Part shown: in pieces, positions 33,004 to 43,093 of the stretch
Numbering within the stretch: position 1 is the stretch's first letter
How the letters are laid out: every line of letters starts with the position of its first letter
Source: Naematelia aurantialba
Taxonomy: Eukaryota > Basidiomycota > Tremellomycetes > Tremellales > Naemateliaceae
Reading direction: 5' to 3'
Assembly (NCBI GenBank): GCA_021527695.1
Contig: JAKFAO010000002.1
Location: 310,001 to 374,000 of the forward strand
DNA length: 64,000 nt
The notes under the pieces: generated by a model
The model's database searches: none
Told to the model about the DNA's origin: nothing
Seen by the model: only the letters and a program-made list of their open reading frames with translations
Translations under genes and position numbers: made by a program

Positions 33004-34749
33004 TCATGATGGCTCACAACACATCCACGTCGCAGCGCACCCTCCCCAGACCCGCGTCACCTTGCTCTGCATCCCACCACTCGCTGGAAGGTCCACCCTG
33101 ACCAGCTTATCTCGATCAGCACAATCGCCCATCCCGAGATTCCCATGTTCATTCCACCCTCCTGCCCATAACTCTCCTTGCCGTCCAAGTACCAACACGT
33201 GCTCTGAGCCCGCTACAAGCTTGTCAACTTGCATTCCTGGTTCGAAAGGGAGAGCCACCCTCGCTCGACTGGCTTGATCCCCATCCCCGCGGTCGCTAGA
33301 GTGTCGAGGGTGAAGGAGCTGCGAGTGCGAGTTGGATCCTTGACTCCATAGTTCGCCAGTCTCGGTGAGGAGGTACGTCCCGCCCCACGTCGCTGCGATG
33401 GCCTTTACGCCTGTCACCCGATTCAATCCGGATATCTGTCCCTTTGCATCGCTGCCCCACGCCACGACCTGCCCATCTGATAATAACGCCACCGAATGGC
33501 TCGCACCGAGGGCAATGTCGACGATCCGCTGGCCCTGGGGCACTCCCAGAGGGATAAGCGTAGGTGGTGACGTTGTTGGAAAGGGCGTAGCTTTCCCTTT
33601 TCCTTTCGTGGAACTGGCAGTCGTAGTTGCAGTCGCAATAGAAGTAGGATCCATCTCGCCTCGCCGGCTACTGCCCCACCCCACCAGCCTCTGTCCGTAG
33701 GGTCCATCGACGAGGGCCAAGACATGTTTCTGCCCACCGCGGATCTTGTCCACCCGCTCGCCAGGACGAAGACCGAGATCGACGACGGTGGGCTTGTCGG
33801 AGGGCTTTGTGACTGACACCCGGCCGACGTCTGCTTGGTTTGGCGAGATGGACAATTCACCAAAGTCGTTTGATCCACACGCGACGACCATCTGCTCCTC
33901 TGCGAGTCTACCTGCTGACGTTGTGTCTGTTCCAGAGCCTATGCCATTGTCCCTGGGAGAGCCAGAGCCCACTCCAAAGCCAGAGCCAGAGCCCAAGCCT
34001 GATTGCAACTGTGCAGCCGAGGAAGATGACCCACACCTCCCCTTCCGACGAAACACCACAAAGCTCGTCGTCCACGTCGCAGCGACCGCACACGGCTCCC
34101 ACTCGTCTGACGCCCCGTGCCCGAGGGAGGTCAACAGATCGACAGGCTTGAACGTGTTTTGCGGGATAATCTCGTCCCATAACGCACAGCGGGGCCCGAG
34201 CTGGCCTAGGGTGTTGGTTCCGGCTCCGAGGAGGATGGTGTTTAGCGGGGAGGGCGGGGTGGGTAAGAAAGGGACAGCGGGCAGGGAAGGGGCAGCTGGG
34301 GGAACAGCTGCAGCTGAGGGGAACGAGGAAGCGTAGTTTGGGTTGGTGGGCTCGCCCTTGCCCGGGAGGTTTGTAGTACTGTTCGGTAGTAAAGCGACGC
34401 CTGGCTGTGAGGTATGGCTGGGGGGCTGTGAGGTATGGCTTTGGGTCGGTGAGCTGGCTGGTGGAGAAGCGCCGGTTACGTGGGACGAAACGCCGTTCAC
34501 CGGTTGAGAAGCGTCGTCTACGTGTCGAGAGATGCCGTTCACCAGTCGAGCGCCGACAGCAGGGTACCGGAGGAGGAGGAGCGAATGCGTCGAGGCCGAA
34601 ACGAGGTCGACCACCTGGCAGTCGTTCTCGACGAGCTCAGCCACAGACGGGTGGAAGATACATGCCGAGAGGGTGTGTACGTCCCCCGCATGGCCCAGGG
34701 ATAACAGCGAGGAGCCGTTTGAGCCGCAGCTCCATAGGGCTGGTGGCAT
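33004..34749 (-). CDS. RCC1-repeat protein, Ats1/Kti13-like
   Basis: A single exon of 582 codons on the minus strand, with no stop or obvious intron. It starts MPPALWSCGSNGSSLLSLGH, the first blade of a regulator-of-chromosome-condensation beta-propeller. Later blades: ILLGAGTNTLGQLGPRCALW, VVACGSNDFGELSISPNQAD, KIRGGQKHVLALVDG, QRLVGWGSSRRGEMDPTS, DIALGASHSVALLSDGQVVA, WGSDAKGQISGLNRV, LVAGSEHVLVLGRQGELWAG, GWNEHGNLGMGDCADRDKL. The GWNEHGN ending resembles Ats1 (Kti13), which in yeast partners Kti11/Dph3 in Elongator-dependent tRNA wobble-uridine modification and diphthamide synthesis. A Ser/Thr/Pro-rich insert (about residues 75-140) separates blades. Open reading continues upstream of the chosen ATG but with unrelated, cysteine-rich content, so the ATG at 34749 is preferred. 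It is one of only a few intronless genes here. Confidence 0.8.
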   Translation of the reverse strand: MPPALWSCGSNGSSLLSLGHAGDVHTLSACIFHPSVAELVENDCQVVDLVSASTHSLLLLRYPAVGARLVNGISRHVDDASQPVNGVSSHVTGASPPASSPTQSHTSQPPSHTSQPGVALLPNSTTNLPGKGEPTNPNYASSFPSAAAVPPAAPSLPAVPFLPTPPSPLNTILLGAGTNTLGQLGPRCALWDEIIPQNTFKPVDLLTSLGHGASDEWEPCAVAATWTTSFVVFRRKGRCGSSSSAAQLQSGLGSGSGFGVGSGSPRDNGIGSGTDTTSAGRLAEEQMVVACGSNDFGELSISPNQADVGRVSVTKPSDKPTVVDLGLRPGERVDKIRGGQKHVLALVDGPYGQRLVGWGSSRRGEMDPTSIATATTTASSTKGKGKATPFPTTSPPTLIPLGVPQGQRIVDIALGASHSVALLSDGQVVAWGSDAKGQISGLNRVTGVKAIAATWGGTYLLTETGELWSQGSNSHSQLLHPRHSSDRGDGDQASRARVALPFEPGMQVDKLVAGSEHVLVLGRQGELWAGGWNEHGNLGMGDCADRDKLVRVDLPASGGMQSKVTRVWGGCAATWMCCEPS

Positions 34750-35122
34750 GAAAGACGAGAACGAGAAAGAAACACAGTGAGTTGTCACCCGGATCTTTGG
34801 ATCGTTCTCTAGCCGGGTTTCCGCCGATCGTCTGTTTGTGATGCGTCCTGTCGTGTAGTGTAGGGTAGGCGAGTAGCAAATACCAGCAGCAGCCGCAAAC
34901 ACGAATAGCAAACACAGCAGTAGTAGCAAACGCCAGCAGCAGGGGATGCTACTGGATTGATGATCTGCACATGCTTCCTGGGCGCGTCGTGGCCAGACGC
35001 GGTGAATCCCACGCCATGGCGACATGCTACATTCTGGAATGTATGTGCGTGACTTGGTCTTCTGCGCAACTGGGAATGCAATGCACCACATGGCATCCAC
35101 GATACGTGATCGTGATGCGCAA
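34750..35122. promoter_or_regulatory. upstream region of the RCC1-like gene
   Basis: 373 bp between the mL58 stop and the RCC1-like start. AGCAGCAG/AGTAGCAAA repeats lie near 34880-34942. No gene. Confidence 0.5.
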
Positions 35123-35979
35123 CTACCAATACGTCCGCCTGACCACCCTCGCCTCGCGTGCCAGCCGTTTCCTGTAGCCCCACAACTCTTTGCGTTTCTC
35201 GAGCTCGGCAGCTTTCGTTGCCTGTTGTTCTGCGCTGAGCGGCGCGATGCGGGAGACCAGCACGCGCTCGGAGTCTGCGAGTCCCAGCCTGCGGTCGTCA
35301 GCGGCATGCTCGGCTTTGACTGTATCTCGACTAGACGGGCACGAATCGAGCAGCGCGGCAAGCCAGACCGCGCCAACGTCTAGCTTCTAGCTAGCATTTG
35401 ACGAATGGTACACCATACCACACCGTACACACCGTACCACAGCACGCCGTACCAAGACTCGTCGACTCACTCTTTCACCACCTCCCTCGCACTCGAGCCG
35501 TCCGCGCGCAGCGCGCGGATTCTCTCCCGCATCTCCTCGCTCCACTCGTCCAGTCGCGCAGCGACCGGCGCCCTCTGCACCCTCAACAGCGGCGCCGCCT
35601 CCTCCCCTGACAAGCGAATCGGTTGGCCGCCCAGCCACTGCAGCATGGCCGGCACCGCGCCTGTCGTGAACGACGGCGCGGACGGCGGGGGCGAGTGGTG
35701 CAATGTCATTCCATTTTCCAGGGGCACGGCCGTGGTGGGCTCCTCGTACTGGTCCGGCGGGAGGAGGTGCGGCGGGTGCGGCTGGGACGTGCCGGCCGAT
35801 GGAAGGATCGGTTTAGGTGTGTGAGGAGAGTACAGTTTCGGCGTACGAGCGGGACGCGGACGGACTTTCTGCCATCGCAGGTTGCCGCCGTGTTTCAGTC
35901 TGAGCGAGCCGAGGCACGTGAAGGGCGAGTGGAGGGCCGTGGTGAGGACGAGCCGTGAAGAGGATGCAATGGCCGACAT
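35123..35979 (-). CDS. mitochondrial ribosomal large-subunit protein mL58 (Mrpl20)
   Basis: Two exons, 35979-35471 and 35288-35123, about 224 residues, intron 182 nt. The N-terminus (MSAIASSSRLVLTTALHSPF, basic and hydroxylated) is a mitochondrial presequence. Family motifs: GMTLHHSPPPSAPSFTTGAV, PAMLQWLGGQPIRLSGEEAA, WSEEMRERIRALRADGSSAR, EVVKELGLADSERVLVSRIA, and the basic end KRKELWGYRKRLAREARVVR with a terminal aromatic. Known role: structural protein of the mitochondrial large ribosomal subunit. The second acceptor (CCGCAG) was chosen because it joins SAREVVKE to LGLADSERV; two other AG sites upstream keep an open frame and would insert extra residues, so the junction is plausible rather than proven. 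Confidence 0.82.
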
Positions 35980-36263
35980 GGTGGCCGATGCTAGAGGAGT
36001 ATGGTTCAGCAGATTGTCAAGGGAGAGAGGAAGACAAGGCTGAAACTGGGTGACGTGGCATTACCCTTGCTGTCTGGGTGATACCGCCTCCACCGCGGCC
36101 ATCGAGTGCAGAGGCGATCGTTGTGCGTATCCACCATCCACACCGGGGCCGAAGTGGGACCGAGGACTGCCTCCACCACTCCACTCCCGCAGAGATCTGG
36201 CGCGCTATGGAGTGGGAGCGGTATATAACGAGGATGAAATGGGAGCGCTGAAGAGATGTATCG
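35980..36263 (+). promoter_or_regulatory. divergent promoter with TATA box (mL58 / dehydrogenase)
   Basis: 284 bp between start codons. On the plus strand TATATAA lies at 36222-36228, about 36 bp before the first dehydrogenase ATG at 36264. A three-codon upstream frame (ATG at 36256, stop TGA at 36265-36267) overlaps that ATG. Confidence 0.6.
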
Positions 36264-37223
36264 ATGAGAATCAGCAAGTTGTCTCAACGCTCATCTGCCA
36301 GCTCTACTAGACTGAACCCGGTTGCCTATACCGCACCCGCACACACCACTGCCGCTTCACCTGAAACTACATCGGCACCTCAGGCATCATCTAATCCTGC
36401 CTCTACAACAGCCACTGCCGCTCGCCCCACCCACACACTAGCGAACATGTCCTCGACCCAACTTGCCGCCGGCACCAAGATCCTTCTGGTCACGGGAGGC
36501 AGCCGCGGTCTCGGCAAAAACACGGTCTTGGCCCTTGCTAAGCGCGGCGTCTTTGTCGTGTTCACATACCACTCTAACAAGGCCGCCGCCGACGATGTCC
36601 TTGCTGAAGTGCGATCCCTCGGTCCCGGCGCGATCGCGCTGCAGCTCGACGTCGCCAAGCCCGAAACCATCCCTGCCTTTGTCGAGTCCTTTGTCGCGGC
36701 TCTCAAATCCGTCGGCCGCGAAAAGTTCGACTACCTGATCAACAATGCTGGCACGGCGCACTTTGCTAGTGTTGCCGAGACCAAGGCTTCGGACATCGAC
36801 GAGATCTTCACCATCCACTTCAAGTCGGTCTTCCTCCTCACTCAAGCGCTCTTGCCACACATCAACGACGGGGGCAAGATCCTCAACACCTCGACCGGCT
36901 TGGCGCGGTTCATTCTCCCCGGCGGGGCGCTCTACGCATCCATCAAATCCGCCATTGAGACATTTACGCGATACCTCGCCAAAGAGCTAGGGCCCCGCAA
37001 AATCACCGTCAACGTCGTCGCTCCAGGTGTCATTGCAACCGACTTTGGCGGCGGAAGCGTCAGGGACACGCCTCAGGTCCGCGAGACGCTCGGTGGCACC
37101 ATCGCCCTGGGCAGGGTTGGGGAGCCAGATGATATCGGAAAGGCGTATGCCGCCATTCTCTCGGACGACCTCAGCTGGGTCAATGGCCAGAGGATCGAGG
37201 TCTCGGGTGGTCAGAACCTTTAG
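36264..37223 (+). CDS. short-chain dehydrogenase/reductase
   Basis: An intronless frame of 319 codons. From residue 62 (ATG at 36447) the classical SDR fold is complete: KILLVTGGSRGLGKNTVLAL (TGxxxGxG cofactor loop, residues 77-84), QLDVAKPETI, YLINNAGTAHFASV (NNAG), ILNTSTGLAR (catalytic Ser region), YASIKSAIETF (YxxxK) and VNVVAPGVIATDF. The ending VNGQRIEVSGGQNL is typical of ketoreductases that oligomerise. An Arg at the position after TGGS suggests NADP(H) preference. The 61 residues before the SDR core are Ser/Thr/Ala rich with early Arg/Lys (MRISKLSQRSSASSTRLNPV), a good mitochondrial presequence. Two ATGs therefore could give two isoforms. Substrate unknown. Confidence 0.88.
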   Translation: MRISKLSQRSSASSTRLNPVAYTAPAHTTAASPETTSAPQASSNPASTTATAARPTHTLANMSSTQLAAGTKILLVTGGSRGLGKNTVLALAKRGVFVVFTYHSNKAAADDVLAEVRSLGPGAIALQLDVAKPETIPAFVESFVAALKSVGREKFDYLINNAGTAHFASVAETKASDIDEIFTIHFKSVFLLTQALLPHINDGGKILNTSTGLARFILPGGALYASIKSAIETFTRYLAKELGPRKITVNVVAPGVIATDFGGGSVRDTPQVRETLGGTIALGRVGEPDDIGKAYAAILSDDLSWVNGQRIEVSGGQNL

Positions 37224-38866
37224 GCTCTTGATTGTAGGTCCCGGATAGTTAGGAAGAAGAGTAAATGCAACTACTGTGTTGTGTTTATCCGCCTCTGCGT
37301 TCACAGGACCCACGGTACAACGGCAGGCCGAGCTGCACCCCACGGCAGCAAGGCTCGGAATTGTGAATGCCGGTTAGCTCGGACGTGTCACTGACAGACG
37401 CAATCCATGATATAGATCTTCTGTTGTCGACGGATCTGAACATTACACCCGCTCGAGCTCCCTTCTTGCTCGCAGGGCAGTGCCACTGCCGTACGTACAG
37501 GAGGATCTCGGAAGCTTGAGCATACCTATTCGTACTCGAATAGAAAGCCGGGTGCAAAGCGCAGGGGGGGGGGGTTTATAGCCGCTCTGTATGGCGCGGA
37601 ACGCCTCCTCTTCCGCTCCATTCGCGATAAGTCTCGTCATTCAAGTGCATGGTTACCGCGGGGATGGTGGAATGCGTGGGACATCAATGTGGACATCCGA
37701 CATCAATGTCGGTGGAGTGTCGAGGGCGGTGGAGCAGATTGAGTGCGATAGCGGAAAAAGCCTCGTCTGGTGCCTCGATGACTAAAACATTTGGTCACGT
37801 GAGTCGTCACTTGTTGCAGCGCTCCATATCGAGAGATACCTCGAGAGATACACAGCAGTGACTGACGATGACAGCCAATGTCGCTCCAGAAGCTAATGTC
37901 GCTCCAACGACCTGCGTGTTGTACGTACCACCTTCATGCACTGGCTAGCCCGAAGCAGAGCGTCGAGTGGCAATCAGCGGCCTCGGCCAAGAGAGCCCGT
38001 GCGTCAGGCACAAGATGCCAGAGAAGGCACTGGTCCGGGGGTGTTTGAGGCTGTCGTCTGTCCCAAGATGCATGCAGAGTTGTGGCAAGGGAAGGTCGAG
38101 GATGGCGAGTTCCGAGATGCGAAGCAGTAGGTGGCAATACCAGAGTGGCATTGGTCACCTGATCTCTTTTGCTTGCCAGATGATGGATGGCAATGGTGGG
38201 ACTTTGCTTCAGCTGTGAGTGCAGTCATCGACCAACAGAGGTGCAGTGCAGGGATTGATGATGTGGTGTGGGTTGGCCTCGAATGACGCAATACTTATCA
38301 TATAGGAGGAGACCGAGGGGAGCCGCTGTAGGTCAAACGGGGCGTCCTTGAATTGTCCAGAGCCAAGAACAAGAACGGCCCAAGTAGCAAAGAAGCCGAT
38401 CCTGGCATAGAGTGAGTGATTCTCCAATCAAGCGGGAAAGAGAGAAAAGAAAGGACAGAAAGAGAAACAAGTCACGACGACCACTCGGTTCTCTTCTCCC
38501 TTCACTCTTCTCGTTCTTGTTCTTCTCTTTCCTCAGCTTCGGCCTCTCCTTCACCTTCTGCGTTACTCTCCCCCTCCACCGCCTCATCGCCACACTCTTC
38601 CTGGTCAAACGACGAGAGAACCTGGTATCTGATTTACGAGGTCCAACTGGTACAGCTCATCGCAACTTCGAGGATCAAACTTACGTGTGTCGGCGCTGCG
38701 ATGCCCACGCAAGGCAATCTCACCGGGGCCCACGGGAACTTGCCTCCATACGTTTGTGCCGAGAGCGCCTGCAATTCAGACAGCGTTCTGGTTGGTGAAT
38801 TGGATGCCGGATTGGAAAACTGAGTAATGCAATCACAATCATATCAAAACACAGATCATAGCCGTG
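37224..38866. other. 1.6-kb intergenic region
   Basis: No frame with recognisable similarity on either strand. It contains a G9 run at 37565-37573, short direct repeats such as GACATCAATGT (37681-37712) and AGAGATACCTCGAGAGATAC (37832-37852), and from 38430 a purine-rich then pyrimidine-rich stretch. A minor frame at 38700-38823 precedes the next gene and might be a 5' exon, but no supporting motif is seen. Confidence 0.5.
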
Positions 38867-39672
38867 ATGGCTGCCGCAGTCTCCGTCAACAAAGAGCACG
38901 AACCTCCCCCGCTACTCGACCCCATCAGCAACTCGGAAGGGACAGGTGCCAGCCACTCTCACGGTCAAACCTCCACCTCTCACCCAACGTTCGGCCGCCA
39001 ACGCCTGGACCCGCTCGCTCCCTACTCACACGACACGAAGGATCCATCCACCCCTCTCGGCAAGGATGCACCCTCGCTTGTTCCAGAAAGGAGCAGGCGA
39101 TTGCATCCGGTAGAACATCAGCCAACATCCCGACGCCGGGCTCCCTCCCCGGCAGCCCCTGAAGTTAGCATCATTGACGTCCTTGGCCGAGATCAGCTGG
39201 GTGAGTAGTGTCAACGTGTGTGTATGTGACATCCGTTGTGCACACCTTTGGAACCGGCAGCCCGAGAGTTGATCATTCCAAATTGCAAGTGTATTCTGCG
39301 CCACCCGCGTCGGTGGGCAAGCATCACCAGACACTCGGAACGCACGCCGTCATTCGAGACACATCGCAGGCGTGGCGCGCGCGCGTTTGGGCCAAGTGAT
39401 CATGTTCCAAGGGGTTCGCAGGTCCAAGCGACACCTTTGTCACCATCAAAACAGGATCAACCGGGACTGCTCGCCCATGGAAGCGTCCACTCGATCCTCC
39501 CCACGACTATACGACCGCCAGATCAACCCAGAATGTAAGTAGACGGAACCTTTGCTCCTTTCCTGAACCAAACCGTCTGTATCCTCCACACATCCTTAGA
39601 TCTGATTCGCCACGGGCTGCGAGTCAATGGTGTCTCCCTAGGGCGCTGGATCGGCAGGATGGACATCGGTAA
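38867..39672 (+). CDS. hypothetical protein, structure uncertain
   Basis: Three exons fit in phase: 38867-39200, 39261-39534 and 39600-39672, about 226 residues. The first encodes a Pro/Ser/His-rich stretch ending in SPAAPEVSIIDVLGRDQL; the second ARELIIPNCKCILRHPRRWA and a basic tail. A different frame in the second and third exons reads RLYDRQINPEYLIRHGLRVN and GVSLGRWIGRM, which looks more like a folded domain, so an extra intron around 39390-39430 may shift the frame; that version would stop at 39682. I cannot decide between them from the sequence. No family recognised. Confidence 0.4.
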
Positions 39673-40023
39673 CCCCCCGTGAGGCTCCGAAAGGCACTGT
39701 CAAGAGTCATCGACTGCTGCGCCCTGTTCAGCGTCCGAGCTTGGCTACGAGTCTAAAACAAACTGCCTGATTGACCTCTACTATATTTCTTATTCCCCTT
39801 CCCAAACTTCCCACTGTACTTTACAGTCGACGCGGGCAATCCCTTTTGCGATTCTCTTTTACGCCGTTGTCTCAGGTCGTAAGATCAGAGCTTATCAGGC
39901 GTTCGTAGTTTTGAGTGATTCCTGCTCACCTTGCCACTCGTGCTCCACCTGTGTTTCAAATCTCGCTGACTCCCAATGTCTTTTCCGCCGAGGCAAGCGC
40001 TATAATATCAGCAGAGGCGTTCG
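39673..40023. promoter_or_regulatory. promoter and leader of the HSF-type gene
   Basis: About 350 bp upstream of the HSF-type start. A TATAAT-like box is at 39999-40006 (CTATAATAT), and the stretch 39770-39960 is pyrimidine-rich as in many fungal leaders. Confidence 0.45.
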
Positions 40024-42270
40024 ATGACAGAGGGTGATCCAGGCTCCAAACGGCGTTTTTCGCTCAGGTTGAGCAATGGGGAAGACGACCAGAAGCGCAT
40101 GCGCGCCGAACATGGTCATGCGCTGCGTTCAAAGGAGGCACTCCCTATGCGCGAACACGGCGACCATGGTGACAGGTCATATCAGCCACCCTCAACCTCT
40201 GCATCTTCACGCTTCGAGCGCTCCACCTCGGACGAGTCGAATTCTAGCTCGGGCGGAGCTCCTTCGCACAAGAACGCCTGGTTACCCCATTCTCATGCAG
40301 CAGCCCCGAGCTGGCGAGGGAGGGACACTCAATATCACCTCACGTCGCCGTCACATCCGTACCAGACGTCGACGTCGGCATCAACCCGTATGCCCAGTCA
40401 TCCAGGTTTCGCGCTCTCATCAGGCCAGCCACTCGTTAAACCACCCGCCAAGACGCAAGCCGCTTTTGTTGGTAAGCTGTACTCGATGCTCGAGAACGAG
40501 GAGATCCTTCGGACTGGGTTAATTCGTTGGTCGGCCGGCGGCACCATGATCACATGTCCCAATCCAACCGAGTTTGCAAAGTGGGTGTCAGGTACATATA
40601 TCTCGGGTCCATGGGCAAGGCTGACGAAGTTCAGGACGGTCCTGCCTCGCTTCTTCAAACACAACAACTGGCAGTCTTTCGTTCGACAGCTCAATATGTA
40701 CTCGTAAGTCTCGCTTTCCTTGTCGTTCAACTCTGAATATGATGGACTGTGTGCGCTACATACGTTAAAAGTCTTCGCTGCATACGTTGAAAGTCTTCGC
40801 TAACACGTAGTACAGGTTCAACAAAGTCAGTAGAGTCGCTCGAGATGGACGAACATACTGGGCTTTGCCTAACGGGCAACAGGTCAATGATCTATACACC
40901 ACAACCTCTGAACCGCAAGCTTGGGAATTTCGCCACCCACTCTTCCGCCAAGGGGAACCACATCTACTGGCCTCGATCAAACGAAAGAGCACACGAAACA
41001 ACAACAACAACAACAAAATCAACAACGCAAGTGACCCTCAGTCTGCAACGGACGAAGAAGGTAAAGGAGGGTTAGCTGGCTGGATGCGTAGCGGCTCTAT
41101 TGTCGCATCGTCTCCGCGAGAATCAGATCGACACCGGCCAGATGTGTATGGCATGAACGTACAGACAGGGGAGATGGCGACTGCACGAACGACAGACAAC
41201 GTACGGCGAGAATTCTGGGACGGGTCAATACATCCGGGCGGGACCAGGACCGCCCAACAGCTCGGCACGGGTTCCGCTGCCATTGAGCAGCTTACGAACA
41301 AATTTCACCCAGATCCCAGCCGCCCGCCTCTATCGGGGCATCGATTCGCTCCAAGTGGTGGCTTTCCAGAATCGCCACTGTACCCGTCTCCGCCCCAGCA
41401 TTGGCCGATAGAAGCCACGGGGGCGCACATTGCCGCCCTAGAGGGCAATTTGCAGCGTGTGAGCTATACATTGCAGCACGAGCGAGTGGAGCGCGCCCGT
41501 GCGGATATCGATTTGGTTGCGTACGTTGGGCAGATCGTCGGCTGGATCAGCAGTGGTCATCGTAAGTGATAGGAGATCCCCGGTCTTAGAAGCTTCGACC
41601 CTGATGTTGACCACAGCCCCAAACGGCGTCGAGCTGCACGTGTTACAAGATACCCTTCAGAGGACGTCGGCAGAGCTTATGGCGAGATATGAGGAGCTAG
41701 CGGCGGGGGTTGTGATACCCGCTCCGGGTGTGGTCCAACATCCGGTTCCTACCGAGCAGCAGCATCATACCCGTGAGTTTTGTCCTCATGCTTTAAGCTT
41801 GGATTCATCCTGAGCTGATAGCAATTCTCAACGCGGCCATACAATATGGTCCATCACGGCCGATGTCGTCGCGCAGCGCGGCTCACACGGCTCCACCGCC
41901 CCTGAACAGGATGCCTTCGCACTATACGCCTCGGTCGTCGCCCTTGCCGTCCTCGACACTGACCGATCCATTCATGCGTGCTTTCGGGTCTCCGCGGGCA
42001 GCCACGATTCCGGGGGAGATGCCGCCACCACGAAGGGCACCTCCGACCCCCCACGCATCAGTTGCTACGATTCCGCCTCCGACTCCGGCGGTCAAAACAG
42101 ACACAGAAGCCACTGCTCCTGCGATCGCCTCTGCACCAACGTCTGCCTCTGTTCCTACGGCTGGATCTGGATCAGAATCGGCACCAGCAACTGCACCTGC
42201 ATCCGCGGCGACATCCGACGACCCTGCGAGCCGCGAGCGAGTGCCGGGTCTGCGCAACCTGCTCAACTGA
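40024..42270 (+). CDS. HSF-type transcription factor
   Basis: Five exons: 40024-40580, 40635-40703, 40816-41561, 41617-41772 and 41822-42270, about 658 residues. After a Ser/Pro-rich N-terminus, the heat-shock-factor DNA-binding domain spans about residues 144-270: QAAFVGKLYSMLENEE, LIRWSAGGTMITCPNPTEFA, VLPRFFKHNNWQSFVRQLNM, SFNKVSRVARDGRTYW, WEFRHPLFRQGEPHLLASIK and RKS. The recognition helix (NWQSFVRQLNMYSFNKV) is well preserved. An insert between VARDGR and EFRHP (TYWALPNGQQVNDLY) is unusual. Downstream come an Asn run (AAC codons near 41000), a heptad coiled coil (HIAALEGNLQRVSYTLQHER) suited to oligomerisation, and a Pro/Ala/Ser-rich tail. Nuclear; could be Hsf1, Sfl1 or Skn7-like, but no receiver domain is seen, so not Skn7. 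Confidence 0.88.
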
Positions 42271-42434
42271 GTGGCAACTGGCTTCAGAATGGTCTTTGTT
42301 TGGCATTCAGGAACAGGCAGAGCTCAATGCGATTCTGTTTAGTGTTCCGTAGCATTCCTCGTGCTTGTATATTTGATACCTTGCATTGCGAAGACCGTGA
42401 TGGTGGACGAGTTGACGAGTCGAGGAGTAGTGAA

Positions 42435-42472
42435 GGTCGAGGAGGTCGAGGAGGTCGAGGAGGTCGAGGAGG
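42435..42472. repeat. 9-bp tandem repeat (GGTCGAGGA)
   Basis: Four perfect units of GGTCGAGGA in the convergent region downstream of the HSF-type gene. Confidence 0.95.
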
Positions 42473-42632
42473 TGGGGTTGAAGGTCGAGTGCAAGGCGCT
42501 GATCAGGTAAGACGTCCAATTAGGGTTTTGGTAATGGGTCCATGGAGAAGCGGCGGGGTGGAGGTAGAGTAGAAGAAGTAGCATTGCTTGCATATACCGT
42601 CATGCATCTTGAGTTTGAGTTTGAGTGCGGGT

Positions 42633-42686
42633 GAGTGGCGAGTGGCGAGTGGCGAGTGGCGAGTGGCGAGTGGCGAGTGGCGAGTG
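42633..42686. repeat. 7-bp tandem repeat (GAGTGGC)
   Basis: Seven to eight perfect units of GAGTGGC. Because 7 is not a multiple of 3, the tract is non-coding in origin. Confidence 0.95.
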
Positions 42687-42846
42687 CCTCCTGTGCCGTG
42701 CTTCGTCTCCTGCCGAGTTGTGGCATTGTCGCGGTCGGTATCGGAGTTTTGTACCAGGTGCTCGTGCTCGTCCACCAACGAGGTGGGACACGAGACGACA
42801 AAGATTTGGAGGTTGGAGATGAGACTGGTCAGACGGCGGGTCACTG

Positions 42847-42906
42847 ATACCGACACTGACCCCGACCCCGACACCGACACCGACACGGACACTGACACCG
42901 ACACCG
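42847..42906. repeat. 6-bp tandem repeat (CCGACA)
   Basis: About ten units of a six-base repeat (CCGACA, with CTGACA, CCGACC and CGGACA variants) just before the 3' end of GAR1. Confidence 0.93.
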
Positions 42907-43093
42907 AGATGTATCATGGTATGTATTGGGTTGTATCTTACATGCTAGATGCGCTCTACACGCCACCCCGCCCACCTCCATCTGAACCAAGACCTCGTCC
43001 GTCCGGTCCTTGAAATACATCCTACCGCGAACCAGGGTCCACCTCTACAGTCCCCTTCTGTCCCGTACAGTCGCCTGTAGTCGTCTACAGCCT
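42907..43093. other. 3' flank of GAR1
   Basis: Short gap between the third tandem repeat and the GAR1 stop codon. Nothing recognisable. Confidence 0.5.

Noticed and set aside
34750..35376. Open extension upstream of the RCC1-like start codon
   Set aside because: The extension has unrelated Cys/Arg-rich content and overlaps the second exon of mL58 in another frame; the RCC1 similarity starts at the ATG at 34749.
42633..42686. CRISPR-like regular repeats
   Set aside because: Contiguous 7-bp microsatellite without spacers, in a eukaryotic genome.
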